From Prorocentrum cordatum (taxonomy: Eukaryota; Sar; Dinophyceae; Prorocentrales; Prorocentraceae): a DNA stretch of 64,000 bases. This document shows positions 10,737 to 21,056 of the stretch, piece by piece. The position numbers and the translations under genes were made by a program. The notes under the pieces are model-generated. The model worked only from the letters and a program-made list of their open reading frames with translations. It was not told the DNA's origin and did no database searches. The stretch lies in NCBI GenBank assembly GCA_963575745.1, contig CAUYUJ010002079.1, positions 29,700 to 93,699 on the forward strand, given 5' to 3'. The number at the start of each line of letters is the position of its first letter. The first letter of the stretch is position 1.

Positions 10737-12193
10737 CTGGACGCCGGCAGTAAACCGTCAACCTTGGTTACCGCCGGGGGGCTCGTAGAGCTTCCTTGCA
10801 TATACCATCTCCAAAGAATTAGCAGAGTACGTATAGTTGTTCAGCCCGAGCGCTACTAGCAGACTGATTGCAACCGTCTAAATACATTCAACTAGCAACA
10901 GCTGTCAAGAAAATTCGTAGAATACGGATAGTTTGGGAGAGCCGAGTTCAGACCTCTAGCTTCAGACGACCGCGTCTGAGTCTGAATCGGTGTCTGTGCG
11001 TACGAGCTCTGTAGCTCACCTACAGCTCGAGTTAAGTACAAAACACTGATGGTATCTGTCAAGAGAATCGGTAGAATATGAAAAGTTCGCAGACCTAGCT
11101 CGAGTAGTAGACCGAGCTCAGCCTCTAGATGCTTCAGACGACCGCTTCTGATGATTCTGAATTCGTTTCTGTGCGTCAGGCTCTGTAGCTGACCTACAGC
11201 TCTCGAGTTCAGTATGACGGCACCTGTCGATGGAATCAGTAGAATACGAATAGCTTTGCGGACCTAGCTCGAGTAGTAGACCGAGTTCAGACCTCTAGAT
11301 GCTTCATACGACCGCGTCTGATGATTCTGAATCGGTTTCTGTGCGCCTCAGCTCTGTAGCTCTCCTACAGCTCGAGTTAAGTACAAAAAACCAACAGCAA
11401 GTCGTAGAAAACAAATAGTTTTACAGATCTAGCTCGAGTAGCAGACTGGATTCAGACGTCTGGATGCTTCAAATGAACGCGCCTGGCGTTTCTAAATCGA
11501 TTTCTGTGAGTATCAGCTCTGCATCTCGTCTACAGCCCGAATTAAGTACAGAAAACCGACAGTATCTGTGAAGATAACTCGAACAATACGACGTGTCGTG
11601 GGCCTACCTCGAGTAGAAGACCAAGTTGGGACCTCTGGATGCAACAGAAGAACGCGCATGATGATTTTGGATCCGTTTCTGTGCGTATCAGCTCTGTAGC
11701 TCTCCTGGAGCCCGAGTTAAGTATAGAAAAATAACATTATATGTCAAGATGACTCGAACAATACGAATAGCTTCGCGGACCTAGCTCGAGTAGCAAACTG
11801 AGTTCAGACCTCTAGATGCAACATACGAACGCGCCTGATGATTCTGAATCGGTTTCTGTGAGTAACAGCTCTGCAGTGTCCCTAAAACCCCGAGTCAAGT
11901 ACAGAAAACCGACAGCACCTGTCAAGATGACTCGAAACAGCCGATCCCGCCGCGACGCTTTTTGGCAGTAATAGGTACCCGATCGAGCTGAGATTAAGAC
12001 GGCGAGCGGGAATGAGATCGAATATGGTCACAAAAATACTAGAGCTCGAATTGTTGAATTTCAAAAACAAAATGTTCAACCGACAAAAAGTCACCAAAAG
12101 GTCCGTCGATGTTTTTCTTGCCAACTGGCTCTCCAGCGCCCCGGAATTACTCTTAAGATTCCAGCAACTAGCTGAGGGAAGCTCTACGAGTTA
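10737..12193. mobile_element. Family A element, complete, precise empty site
   Basis: It opens CTGGACGCCGGCAGTAAACC at 10737 and closes CTCTACGAGTTA at 12193. The left flank GAACAAAA and right flank TTTTCAACCGAGC rejoin to the uninterrupted terminal-block phrase AACAAAATTTTCAACCGA found in many other copies. The length is 1457 bp, with several internal satellite units and its own terminal block from about 11935. Confidence 0.87.
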
Positions 12194-12312
12194 TTTTCAA
12201 CCGAGCAAAAGTCATCAAAAGGTCCGTCGAGATTTTTCTTGCCAACTAGCTCTCCAGCGCCCCGGAATTACTCAAGCTTCCAGCAACTAGCTAAGGGAAG
12301 CTCTAGCAGTTA

Positions 12313-12478
12313 TTTCAAAGGCATCTTCTGTAATGCGAAGCTTTGCTCTGGGTAATTATCAGCCCAAACGAATGATTAGAACTGCAAAATCGGCAGATCC
12401 AGGCCGCGGAAGGTATCATCGCGTCCCTTTTCGAAACTTGGTAGCATCCAAAACCCACAAGCAAGGCACTCGCAGAAA
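12313..12478. repeat. Repeat D body fragment, copy 1
   Basis: The sequence ATCAGCCCAAACGAATGATT and GATCCAGGCCGCGGAA recurs almost unchanged at 17646-17800. It is not satellite, hairpin head or coding. The phrase AGCATCCAAAACCC resembles sequence at 32890 and 45690. It may be the body of another repeat family. Confidence 0.45.
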
Positions 12479-12652
12479 CTTGAAACCGGCGGTAAACCGT
12501 CAACCAGGTTACCGCTGGGGACCTCGTAGAGCTCTTTTCTCGCACAGCGCTCCTGGGAACACATGAAGGGAGCTTCTACAGCCAGAGGCGAGAAACTCGA
12601 AAAATCATATGTTTTGGTTTTCATCGAAAGTCGGTTCCTCCAAGTGTTTTGG

Positions 12653-13312
12653 CTGGCGCCAGCGGTGAACCGTCAACCTGGTCTTTTTTGCGTCTTTTGC
12701 GAAGGCCGGTTCGAGCTCCCATGGGAGCAGGCCTAAACACAAAGAACCTAAACAGCGAAGCTGTGCAGGAAGACAGCGAAGCTGCAAAGATTAAAGCAGA
12801 GGTGCATCAAACAGCGAGGCTGTACAGATATGCACAAGACTGCCCATACACAAGAATATAACACTAAAACAGTGAAACGCAGTAACCACTGGTTTATACA
12901 GCGACCACACGAGAAGCAGTGAGACACCATACAGCAACCTGGTCACTGCCAGGAACCTCGTAGAGCTCCTTGCACGCGCAAGAGTGCTTACGTTCAAAGC
13001 AGACAGCTTCTCGGAACTTTCCTAGAAAGACGTCGAATTCACATTTTTCGGTGTGAACTTGATGTCGGTTGCTCGTAATTTTTCGATCATAAAACTCTCT
13101 CTAGAAAGCTCAGCTGCTTGCAGAAGGAAGTTTAGACACACTAATGCTCGGCGTAACCATCTGCTTTCTTAAAATAAATGGTCAAATATCTTTCAAATCT
13201 TAGCAAAACCGACCGAAAGTTGTCACATTCTCTTCTGGTCGGGTCGACCAACTAGCTCCACCCCGCGCCAGAATTCCTCTAGCTCAACGACAACGAAGAG
13301 CTCTACGAGGTA
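12653..13312. mobile_element. Family B element with a retroposed insert in its hairpin
   Basis: It opens CTGGCGCCAGCGGTGAACCG and closes CTCTACGAGGTA at 13312. The right flank TAATCATGCCGAAGCTAGAG aligns with the C-body phrase TAGTAATACTGCAGCTACAG, giving the pre-insertion site. The hairpin loop is split by the insert at 12684-12934. Confidence 0.75.
12684..12934 (-). mobile_element. Short retroposed element S with 10-bp target duplication
   Basis: The duplication CAACCTGGTC is present on both sides (12674-12683 and 12935-12944), which is direct evidence of insertion. The minus-strand 3' end is an A-rich tail GCAAAAGACGCAAAAAA, as in the insert at 7726. Near that end is a perfect palindrome GAGCTCCCATGGGAGCTC-like block. 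The interior has recurrent CAGCGAAGCTG motifs. No open frame looks coding. Non-autonomous retroposon status is inferred. GGTTCGAGCTC resembles a tRNA B box but on the wrong strand. Confidence 0.75.
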
Positions 13313-13539
13313 TAATCATGCCGAAGCTAGAGACCTAAGAATGCACTCGCAGACGCGGCATAACCCACTACAGGTGCGAAAAATCTGCTTTCTCAAAATA
13401 AATGGTCAAATATCTTTCAAATCTTGGCAGAACCGACCCAAAGTAGTCACATTCTCCCTTCTGGTCGGGTCGACCAACTAGCTCCACCCCGCGCCGGAAT
13501 TCCTCTTAGCTCATCGATGACGAAGAGCCCTACGAGGTA

Positions 13540-13574
13540 CAGAGCACACGCACGCGGCTCAGCGTGCGAGGAGA
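13540..13574. other. Unassigned junction sequence
   Basis: A GC-rich linker between the C closing end and the next A opening. I see nothing recognisable in it. Confidence 0.3.
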
Positions 13575-14469
13575 CTGGACGCCGGCGGTAAACCGTCAAC
13601 CTTTCTTACCGCCGGGAGACTCGTAGAGCTTCCTTGCATATATTATGTCCAAAGAATTGGCAGAGAACGAATACTTTTTCAGCCTAAGTGATCTCAGGCT
13701 TCTAGATATATATCACTACTGCCCCGAACAATTCCCTTCCCATTGCTGTGCTGAACAGCTAAATAGCGCGCGTGACGATTATCTTCCCATTCCAATGCCT
13801 CAGAGCTCTCCAGCTCATCTGCACCTCGAGTTCAGGAAACGAATTCCATCACAAGAAAAAAAGAAGAGCATGACTAGCTGTGTGGTGTTTGCGATAACAG
13901 ACCCAAGCCAAGCGTCTAGATACTTCGACTAGCGCGCCCAATGATTTTCTTCTGGTCCATGTGCGCAAGAGCTCTCGAACTGATCTGCAGCTCGAGTTAA
14001 GTGAAGAAATTCACCATTATTTCGAAAAAATCAGTCGAATACAAATGGTTTTGCAAACCTAACTCGAGTACAAGACAGATTTCAGAGCTTTAGATGCAAC
14101 AAACGCACGCGCCTGATGATGCTGAATCGATTGAAGTGTACACCAGCTCTGTAGCTCTCCTACATTGCGAGTCAAGTGCAGAAAACCGACAGCATCTGTC
14201 AAAATGACTCGAATAATACGAATAGGTTCGCGAACCTAGCTCGAGTAGCAGACTGAGTTAAGACCTCTAGATGCAACAGATGAACATGCCTAATATTTTG
14301 AATGGGTTTCTGTGAACATCAGCTCTGTAGCTGTCCTATAGCTCGAGTTAAGTACAGAAAACCGAAAGCACCTGTCAAGATGACTCGAATAATACGGATA
14401 GTTTCGCGGACCTAGCTCGAGTAGCAGGCCGAGTTCAGACTTCTAGATGCAACAGACGAACGCGCCTGA
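13575..14469. mobile_element. Family A element, interrupted on the right
   Basis: It opens CTGGACGCCGGCGGTAAACC at 13575, with head-type units to about 14000 and standard units to 14469, where a C element begins inside the phrase CGCGCCTGA|TGATTC. No closing end can be assigned with certainty. Confidence 0.65.
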
Positions 14470-14714
14470 CTGGAAGCCGGCGGTGCATCGTCAACCAGGT
14501 TACCGCCGGGAGCCTCGTAGAGCTCTTTTCTCGCACCACGCTGCTCGAAAGAATGGGAGAAGCTTCCCTACGCATGAGCTCAAAAACTTGATGATTTCCG
14601 TTTTTCAGTTGTTACCAAAAGTCGGTTCCGCCAAGTGTTTTGATAGTAATACTGAAACTACAGACCTGAGAATTTTACTGGCAGATGCGGCATAACCCAC
14701 TACAGGTGCGAAAA
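14470..14714. mobile_element. Family C element, left part
   Basis: It opens CTGGAAGCCGGCGGTGCATCG with the C loop CAACCAGGTTACCGCCGG, then CCTCGTAGAGCTCTTTTC. It is interrupted at 14715 after CAGGTGCGAAAA by another C element. Confidence 0.7.
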
Positions 14715-14987
14715 CTGGGAACCGGCGGTAAACCGTCAACCAGGTTACCGCCGGGTAGCTCGTAGAGCTCTTTTCTCACACGGCGCTTCTCCGAACACCT
14801 GAGGGAAGCTTTTGAAGCGAGAGCCGAAACACTCGAAAAATCACATTTTTCTGTTTTTATCCAACGTCGGTTGCTCCAAGTGTTTTGATAGTAATACTGC
14901 ACCTACAGACGAATTTCAAAATCTCTGAGAGTCTTCGAAAAACCGACTCCAGGTTGACACATTGTCCGCCCGGGCTGGGTCGGCCAA
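14715..14987. mobile_element. Family C element, left part
   Basis: It opens CTGGGAACCGGCGG with the C loop. The body includes CCAAGTGTTTTGATAGTAAT. It is interrupted at 14988 after GGTCGGCCAA. Confidence 0.7.
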
Positions 14988-15263
14988 CTGGAGCCGGCGG
15001 TAAACCGTCAACCAGGTTACCGCCGGGAGTCTCGTAGAGCCCTTTTTCTAGCGCGGAGGTGCCCACAACACATGGAAGGAGCTTTCTGAAGCGTAAGCTG
15101 AAACACTCGAAAACACACACATTTTTCGTTTTTTATCTGAAGTCGATTCCGCCAAGTGTTTTAATAGTAATACTGCAGCTACGGATCTGAAAACTCCACT
15201 GGCAGACGCGCCATAACCCACCACAGGCGCGAAAAATACAAGATCTCAAAACGAATGTTCAAA
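14988..15263. mobile_element. Family C element, left part
   Basis: This is the third C opening within 520 bp (CTGGAGCCGGCGG, C loop). The body runs to GAATGTTCAAA at 15263, where an A-type opening follows. The closing end at 17952 (GCGCTACGAGGCA) may belong to one of these three. Confidence 0.65.
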
Positions 15264-15976
15264 CTGGGCGCCGTATCAGCTCTGTAGCTCGCCTACAGCC
15301 CGAGTTCAATACAGAAAATGGACAATACCTGCGAAGATGACTCGAAGAATACGAATAGTTTCGCGGACCTAGCAGCAGACCCAGTTCAGACCTCTCGATG
15401 CAACAGACAAACCGGCCTGCTAACATCAAATCAGATTCTGTGCGCATCAGCTCTGTAGCTCTCCTACAGCCCGAGTTACGTACGAAAACCGACAGCACCT
15501 CTCAAGATGACTAGAACGATACGGATAGTTTCGCATATCTAGCTCGAGTAGCAAACAGATTTCAGACCTCTGGATGCAACAGACGAACGCGCCTGATTAT
15601 TCTGCATCGTTTTCTGTGAGTACCAGCTCTGTAGCTCCCCTAGAGTTCGAGTTAAGTGCAGAAAACCGACAGTCCCTGTCAAGATGACTCGAGCGATACG
15701 AATATGTTCGCAAACCTGCTCGAGTAGCAGACCGAGTTCAGACCTCTGCATGCGACAGGCGGACGCGCCTGATGTCTCTGAATCAGTATCTGTAATTATC
15801 AGCCCTGTAGCCACCCTACAGCACGAGTTAAGTACAGGAAACCGACAGCATCTCTCAAGATGACTCGAACAATACGAATAATTTCGCGGACCTAGCTCGA
15901 GCAGCAAACCGAGTTCAGACCTAAAACGAATGTTCACATTTCTCACAATGTTCGCCCAACTGGCCCAAAGTTCACA
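15264..15976. repeat. Family A unit lacking its hairpin
   Basis: Only CTGGGCGCCG survives of the opening, then satellite units begin at once (15275-15920). The hairpin and first terminal motif are missing, so a deletion has joined the first bases to the internal repeats. The last 55 bp before 15977 are unassigned. Confidence 0.55.
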
Positions 15977-17892
15977 CTGGGCGCCGGCGGTAAACCGTCA
16001 ACCTTTCTTACCGCCGGGGGAATCGCAGAGCTTCCTGACCATATATTATGTCGAAAGAATTAGCAGAGAACGAATAGTTTTTCTGCCCGAGCGCTGATAG
16101 CAGACTGACCTCAGGCGTCTAGTGATATCCCATTGCTGTGCTGAACAGTTCTATAGCTCATCTCCAGCGTGTAGAAAATACCAGTAGGGAGAAAATAGCA
16201 GAGTACGAATCCGCGTTTGGCGTCTGCGCTCACAACAGACCCAAACCAAGCGTGTAGATGCTTCGCGCCTCATTGATTTTTCGGCCGAAGAGCTCTCGAG
16301 CTGCTCTGCAGCTCGAGTTCAGTGAAAAAATCACCATCATTTGCAGAAAAATATCGGTCGAAAACGAATAGTTTTGTGAACCTAGCTCGGGTAGCAGACC
16401 GAGTTCAGACCTCTCGATGCAACAGACGAACGCTCCTAATGCTTCTGGATCGGTTTCTGTGCGTACCAGCTCTGTAGCTCTCCTACAGCCCGAATTCAAT
16501 ACAGAAAATGGACAACATCTGTCAAGATGACTCGAAGAATACGACTAGTTTTGCGGACCTAGCCCGAGTAGCAGACCCAGTTCAGACCTCTGGATGCAAC
16601 AGACGAACGCGCCTGATGATTCGGAATCAGTTTCTGTTCGTATGAGCTCTGTAGCTCTCCTACAGCCCGAGTTACGTACGAAAACGGACAGCACCTCTCA
16701 AGATGACTCGAACGATAGGAATAGTTTCGCGGACCTAGCTCGAGTAGCAGACCGAGTTCCCTCTGGATGCAACAGACGAACGCGCCTGAGTATTCTGCAT
16801 TGGTTTCTGTGCGCATCAGCTCTGTAGCTCCCCTAGAGCTCGAGTTAAGTACAGAAAACCGACAGTCCTTGTCGAGATGACTCGAGCGATACGAAAAGCT
16901 TTGCGGACCTAGCTCGAGTACCAGACACTGATTTCAGACCTCTGCATGCGACAGGCGGACGCGCCTGATGTCTCCGAATCGGCTTCCGTAATTACCAGCC
17001 CTGTAGCACCCCTACAGCCCGAGTTAAGTACAGAAAGCCGAGAGCACCTCTCAAGATGACTCGAACAATACGAATGGTTTCGCGGACCTAGCTCGAGTAG
17101 CAGACCGAGCTCAGACCTCTGGATGCAACAGACGAACGCGCCTGATGATTCTGAATCGGTTTCTGTAAGCATCAGCTCTGTAGCTCTCCTACAGCTCGAG
17201 TTAAGTACAAAAAACCGACAACGCATAACAAGATGACCCCAAACGGCCGATCCCGCCCGTGTGCTTGTTGGCAGTAATATCTACCCGATCGAGCTGACAT
17301 TAAGACGGCGAGCGGGAATAAGATCGAATATCGCGGGAAAAAATACTAGAGCTCAAACGAATTGTTGAATTACGAGAACTTTTCAACCGACCAGAAGTCA
17401 GCAAAAGGTCCGTCGAGATTTTTCTTGCCAACTAGCTCTCCAGCGCCCCGGACTGGCGCAGGCGGTGAACCGTCAACCTGGTTACGCCGGGAACCTCGTA
17501 GAGCTCCTTGCACGCGTAAGAGTGTCCAGAATCGAAGCAGAGACCTTCCCAATAGATTTTCTGAAAATCTGAAATTTCAATTTTTGATTTCAATTTCAGT
17601 CCAGGTTCCTGGCTTTGCTCGGGAGAATTTGTCGACGGAATGAACTAAGAATTCGATGAGCAACTTCTGTAATACAAAGCTTCGCTCTACGCAATTATCA
17701 GCCCAAACGAATGATTAGAACTGCAAAATCGGCTGAGCCAGGCCGCGGAACGTATAATTGCGTCCCTTTTCGAAATTTCGCCAAATAGCTCCACCCCATC
17801 GCCGAATTCCTCCAGCTCTGTCACCATCAGAGCTCTACGAGGTAATTACTCTTAAGCTTCCAGCAACTAGCTAAGGGAAGCTCTACGAGCTA
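15977..17892. mobile_element. Family A element, complete, with nested B element
   Basis: It opens CTGGGCGCC at 15977 and closes CTCTACGAGCTA at 17892. Head-type units lie at 16040-16330, standard units at 16330-17220 and the terminal block from about 17240, interrupted by the B element at 17453-17844. Confidence 0.78.
17453..17844. mobile_element. Family B element, complete, precise empty site
   Basis: It opens CTGGCGCAGGCGGTGAACCG and closes GAGCTCTACGAGGTA at 17844. The left flank GCGCCCCGGA and right flank ATTACTCTTAAGC rejoin to the standard A terminal phrase CCCCGGAATTACTCTTAAGC. The length is 392 bp. Its right half carries the repeat D phrase shared with 12313-12478. Confidence 0.87.
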
Positions 17893-17953
17893 CTAGCTCC
17901 ACCCTGCGCCGGAATTCCTCTAGCTCATCGATGCCGAAGAGCGCTACGAGGCA
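17893..17953. repeat. Closing end of a B/C unit
   Basis: CTAGCTCCACCCTGCGCCGG through GAGCGCTACGAGGCA is the standard last 60 bp of a B/C unit whose opening lies upstream. Confidence 0.6.
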
Positions 17954-18349
17954 CTGGGCGCCAGCGGTATACCGTCACCTTTCTTACCGCCGGGGGACTC
18001 GTAGAGCTTCCTGACCATATATTATGTCCAAAGAATTAGCAGAGAACGAATAGTTTTTCTGCCCGAGCGCTGATAGCGGACTGATCTCAGGCGTCTAGTG
18101 ATATCCCATTGCTGTGCTGAACAGTTCTATAGCTCACTTGCAGCGTGTAGAAAAGACCATTAGGGAGAAAATAGCAGAGTACGAATCCGTGTTTGGCATA
18201 TGCGCCCACAACAGACCCAAACCAAGCGTCTAGATGCTTCGCGCCTCATGATGTCCTTCTGCGGCCGAAGAGCTCTCGAGCTGCTCTGCAGCTCGAGTTC
18301 AGTGAAGAAATTCACCCAGATTTTGAAAAGGAAAAAATATCCTGGCGAA
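17954..18349. mobile_element. Family A element, left part, interrupted by a 2.7-kb insert
   Basis: It opens CTGGGCGCCAGCGG at 17954. Head-type satellite units follow. At about 18349 the phrase AAAAATATC|GGTCGAA, intact at 16350-16370, is split. The satellite resumes at 21054 (CTCGGTCGAATACG). Confidence 0.75.
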
Positions 18350-18393
18350 GGACCCAACCATATGCAGTTGTGAGTATCGCAATTGTGAGTATA

Positions 18394-18470
18394 TTCTTCG
18401 GTGGCGCTCCCTATGGGGCCACGAACCGCATGAGGGGTGTGCCGAAATGTGGCGGGGTACACAACGCAAA
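18394..18470. repeat. Isolated diverged copy of the 90-bp minisatellite unit
   Basis: TTCGGTGGCGCTCCCTATGG, GCCACGAACCGCATGAGGGG and TGTGCCGAAATG match the 90-bp unit with scattered changes. It lies 1.2 kb left of the array, so it may be the ancestral single copy. Confidence 0.75.
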
Positions 18471-18796
18471 AGAATATGATAGATCTGATTACGAGAGAAA
18501 GAACGCGGGTGAGTCAGAGCGCGAGGGAATCTGAGTATGAATGGGTCTGCGCGCGAGTGAATATATTTGCATGAATGCGATCATGGAACCGCCTAGTGTA
18601 AGTGTCGAGCATGCCTGTCCGAACACACGTGACACTGGGCGTGGCCGCCGCAGGCAGCTTCCGCGGGAACCCCGACGGCAGCGTCCGCACGTCGCGACGC
18701 CCATGTCGGCACGCCTCTTGCGAGGATCGCGCCCGCTTTCGGCTCTTCTTTTCCTTCCTCTTTGCCCGCGCACTCCAAAATCCAAGGCTGCGGGCG

Positions 18797-19058
18797 CAGC
18801 GCAGCGCGGAGTCCCCGCGACGCGCGCTGGTCGCCCCGGGCGGGGTCCCAGCGACGCGCGCGGGTCGTCCGCTGCGCGAAGCAGAGAGAGCTGACTAGCT
18901 AACTGGCTGGCTGATAGCGGGCAAGTCTCTGACCGCTGGGCAGAGCGACGACGGGCGAACGAGGCGCCGGGCCCCCCGCAGCACGGAGTTCCCGCGACGC
19001 GCGCTGGTCGCCCCGAGAGGGTCCCAGCGACGCGCGCGGGTCGTCCGCGGCGCGAGGC
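18797..19058. repeat. GC-rich direct duplication
   Basis: A segment of about 80 bp (CCCCGCGACGCGCGCTGGTC to GCGCGGGTCGTCCG) occurs at 18797-18875 and again at 18975-19058 with a few differences. The spacer contains CTGACTAGCTAACTGGCTGG. No coding signal is evident. Confidence 0.7.
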
Positions 19059-19115
19059 CAAACAATTAGTCGGGCAGTCGAGAGAAGGCGCGGCTCGGGG
19101 GAGACGCTCCTCAGG

Positions 19116-19600
19116 TCAGGCCTCGCGGATGAACTCGGTGAAGCCGAGCTCCCTGGCGAGGGCCGTCGCTTCCCTCCTGCACCGCTTCGTGCGCGCCGCA
19201 AACTGCTCCAGCTGCTTCCGCAAGCCCTGCGGCGGCCCTGCCAGGAAGAACTCGATGCGCGGCGCCCGCATGAGCAGGAGGTCCTCGTGGCGCGTGGCGC
19301 GCGAGAGCAGCACGTAGAGCTCCAGCCACCAGTCGTCGTCCTCCTTCTTGCCGTTCCCTACCTCGTGGCGGCCGCAATCCAGGATCACGCCTGGGCGACG
19401 TCGACCGAGGGAGCAGCGCGCCGGGCAGCCGACGGCCCAGGGCGAGAGTCCACAGGACCGAGAGATGGTCTGGCCGCGGACTGCTCGCGCCCCGGAGGTC
19501 TGGCCGCCCCCGGAGCGCCGTTCCCCCGCCCCGTCGCCTTCGCGCATGGTGCGCCCCTGGCACGCCACCGTGGTGATGACCCTGCCGTGCGAGAAATGCG
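19116..19600 (-). pseudogene. C-terminal fragment of a superfamily 1 (PIF1/UvrD-like) helicase
   Basis: The frame ending at 19116 reads, N- to C-terminal, RVITTVACQGRTM (resembling the QG-x-T helicase motif before the last motif), about 70 less conserved residues, then LYVLLSRATRHEDLLLM (motif VI, consensus YVALSRA) and a basic tail. The upstream part of the domain is missing because the 90-bp minisatellite abuts it at about 19607, and no Walker motif is present. It therefore cannot be a working helicase. Its strand is opposite to the poly(A) tail of the surrounding insert. Which helicase it derives from cannot be told; Helitron helicases are PIF1-like, but so are host enzymes. Confidence 0.5.
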
Positions 19601-19606
19601 GGGGGT

Positions 19607-20882
19607 GTGCCGAAATGGGTGGGGGTGACGCATGCGGGCGGCGGCACTGAGGCCTTCGGTGGAGCTCCCTATGGAGCCACGAAACGTGTGAGGGGTGTGC
19701 CGAAATGGGTGTGGGTGACGCATGCGGCCGCGGGCACTGGGGCCTTCGGTGGAGCTCCCTATGGAGCCACGAAACGTGTGAGGGGTGTGCCGAAATGGGT
19801 GTGGGGGACGCATGCGGCCGCGGGCACTGGGGCCTTCGGTGGAGCTCCCTATGGAGCCACGAAACGTGTGAGGGGTGTGCCGAAATGGGTGTGGGGGACG
19901 CATGCGGCCGCGGGCACTGGGGCCTTCGGTGGAGCTCCCTATGGAGCCACGAAACGTGTGAGGGGTGTGCCGAAATGGGTGTGGGGGACGCATGCGGCCG
20001 CGGGCACTGGGGCCTTCGGTGGAGCTCCCTATGGAGCCACGAAACGTGTGAGGGGTGTGCCGAAATGGGTGTGGGGGACGCATGCGGCCGCGGGCACTGG
20101 GGCCTTCGGTGGAGCTCCCTATGGAGCCACGAAACGTGTGAGGGGTGTGCCGAAATGGGTGTGGGGGACGCATGCGGCCGCGGGCACTGGGGCCTTCGGT
20201 GGAGCTCCCTATGGAGCCACGAAACGTGTGAGGGGTGTGCCGAAATGGGTGTGGGGGACGCATGCGGCCGCGGGCACTGGGGCCTTCGGTGGAGCTCCCT
20301 ATGGAGCCACGAAACGTGTGAGGGGTGTGCCGAAATGGGTGTGGGGGACGCATGCGGCCGCGGGCACTGGGGCCTTCGGTGGAGCTCCCTATGGAGCCAC
20401 GAAACGTGTGAGGGGTGTGCCGAAATGGGTGTGGGGGACGCATGCGGCCGCGGGCACTGGGGCCTTCGGTGGAGCTCCCTATGGAGCCACGAAACGTGTG
20501 AGGGGTGTGCCGAAATGGGTGTGGGGGACGCATGCGGCCGCGGGCACTGGGGCCTTCGGTGGAGCTCCCTATGGAGCCACGAAACGTGTGAGGGGTGTGC
20601 CGAAATGGGTGTGGGGGACGCATGCGGCCGCGGGCACTGGGGCCTTCGGTGGAGCTCCCTATGGAGCCACGAAACGTGTGAGGGGTGTGCCGAAATGGGC
20701 GTGGGGGACGCATGCGGCCGCGGGCACTGGGGCCTTCGGTGGAGCTCCCTATGGAGCCACGAAACGTGTGAGGGGTGTGCCGAAATGGGTGTGGGGGACG
20801 CATGCGGCCGCGGGCACTGGGGCCTTCGGTGGAGCTCCCTATGGAGCCACGAAACGTGTGAGGGGTGTGCCGAAATGGGTGT
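19607..20882. repeat. 90-bp minisatellite, about 14 copies
   Basis: The unit is exactly 90 bp. GGCCTTCGGTGGAGCTCCCT starts at 19651 and recurs every 90 bases up to 20821. Copies are almost identical: the first two differ slightly, and one C replaces T at 20700. It contains GCATGC, GCGGCCGC and GGAGCTCC. Because 90 is divisible by 3 and the unit lacks stops in several frames, long repetitive open frames exist on both strands. I regard these as incidental. Confidence 0.95.
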
Positions 20883-20908
20883 TGATGATGATGATGATGA
20901 TGATGATG
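20883..20908. repeat. GAT/TGA trinucleotide microsatellite
   Basis: A run of about eight GAT repeats immediately follows the last minisatellite unit. It is followed by a purine-rich GGAGG/GGAAGG tract to about 20945. Confidence 0.9.
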
Positions 20909-21016
20909 GGAGGGAGGAGGCAGCGGGAGGAAGGAAGGAGGGAAAACGCGGGGCACCGTCTCTTCAAAACGAGGACCCAACACCACAGGATGGTTGGGGG
21001 AGGAAAGAAGAAGAAG

Positions 21017-21053
<37 letters not shown>
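21017..21053 (+). other. Poly(A) run of 37 bases
   Basis: An uninterrupted A run preceded by AAGAAGAAGAAG and followed directly by resumed satellite sequence. It is interpreted as the 3' tail of the retroposed insert. Confidence 0.8.

Positions 21054-21056
<3 letters not shown>

Larger units (their letters stand above)
12479..13539. mobile_element. Family C element, with nested B element
   Basis: It opens CTTGAAACCGGCGG (decayed CTGG) and has the C-type loop CAACCAGGTTACCGC then ACCTCGTAGAGCTCTTTTC. It closes AGCCCTACGAGGTA at 13539. It carries the typical C phrase CCAAGTGTTTTG, where the B element at 12653-13312 is inserted. Confidence 0.7.
18350..21053 (+). mobile_element. Poly(A)-tailed GC-rich insert in a satellite unit
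   Basis: The insert splits a satellite phrase that is continuous elsewhere and ends on the plus strand in a run of 37 A (21017-21053). This is the signature of retroposition of a plus-strand transcript. It contains a diverged single 90-bp unit (18394-18470), a GC-rich duplicated segment, a helicase fragment on the opposite strand, and a 14-copy 90-bp minisatellite. The left junction is placed from one comparison and may be off by several bases. Confidence 0.6.

Noticed and set aside
12684-12720. tRNA-like B box GGTTCGAGCTC suggesting a tRNA-derived SINE
   Set aside because: The match lies on the strand opposite to the element's A-rich tail, no A box is upstream, and the motif is part of a palindrome.
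19560-19640. Complete helicase gene of a Helitron
   Set aside because: Only the last two motifs are visible, no Walker motifs or Rep domain exist in the window, and no hairpin-family ends flank it.
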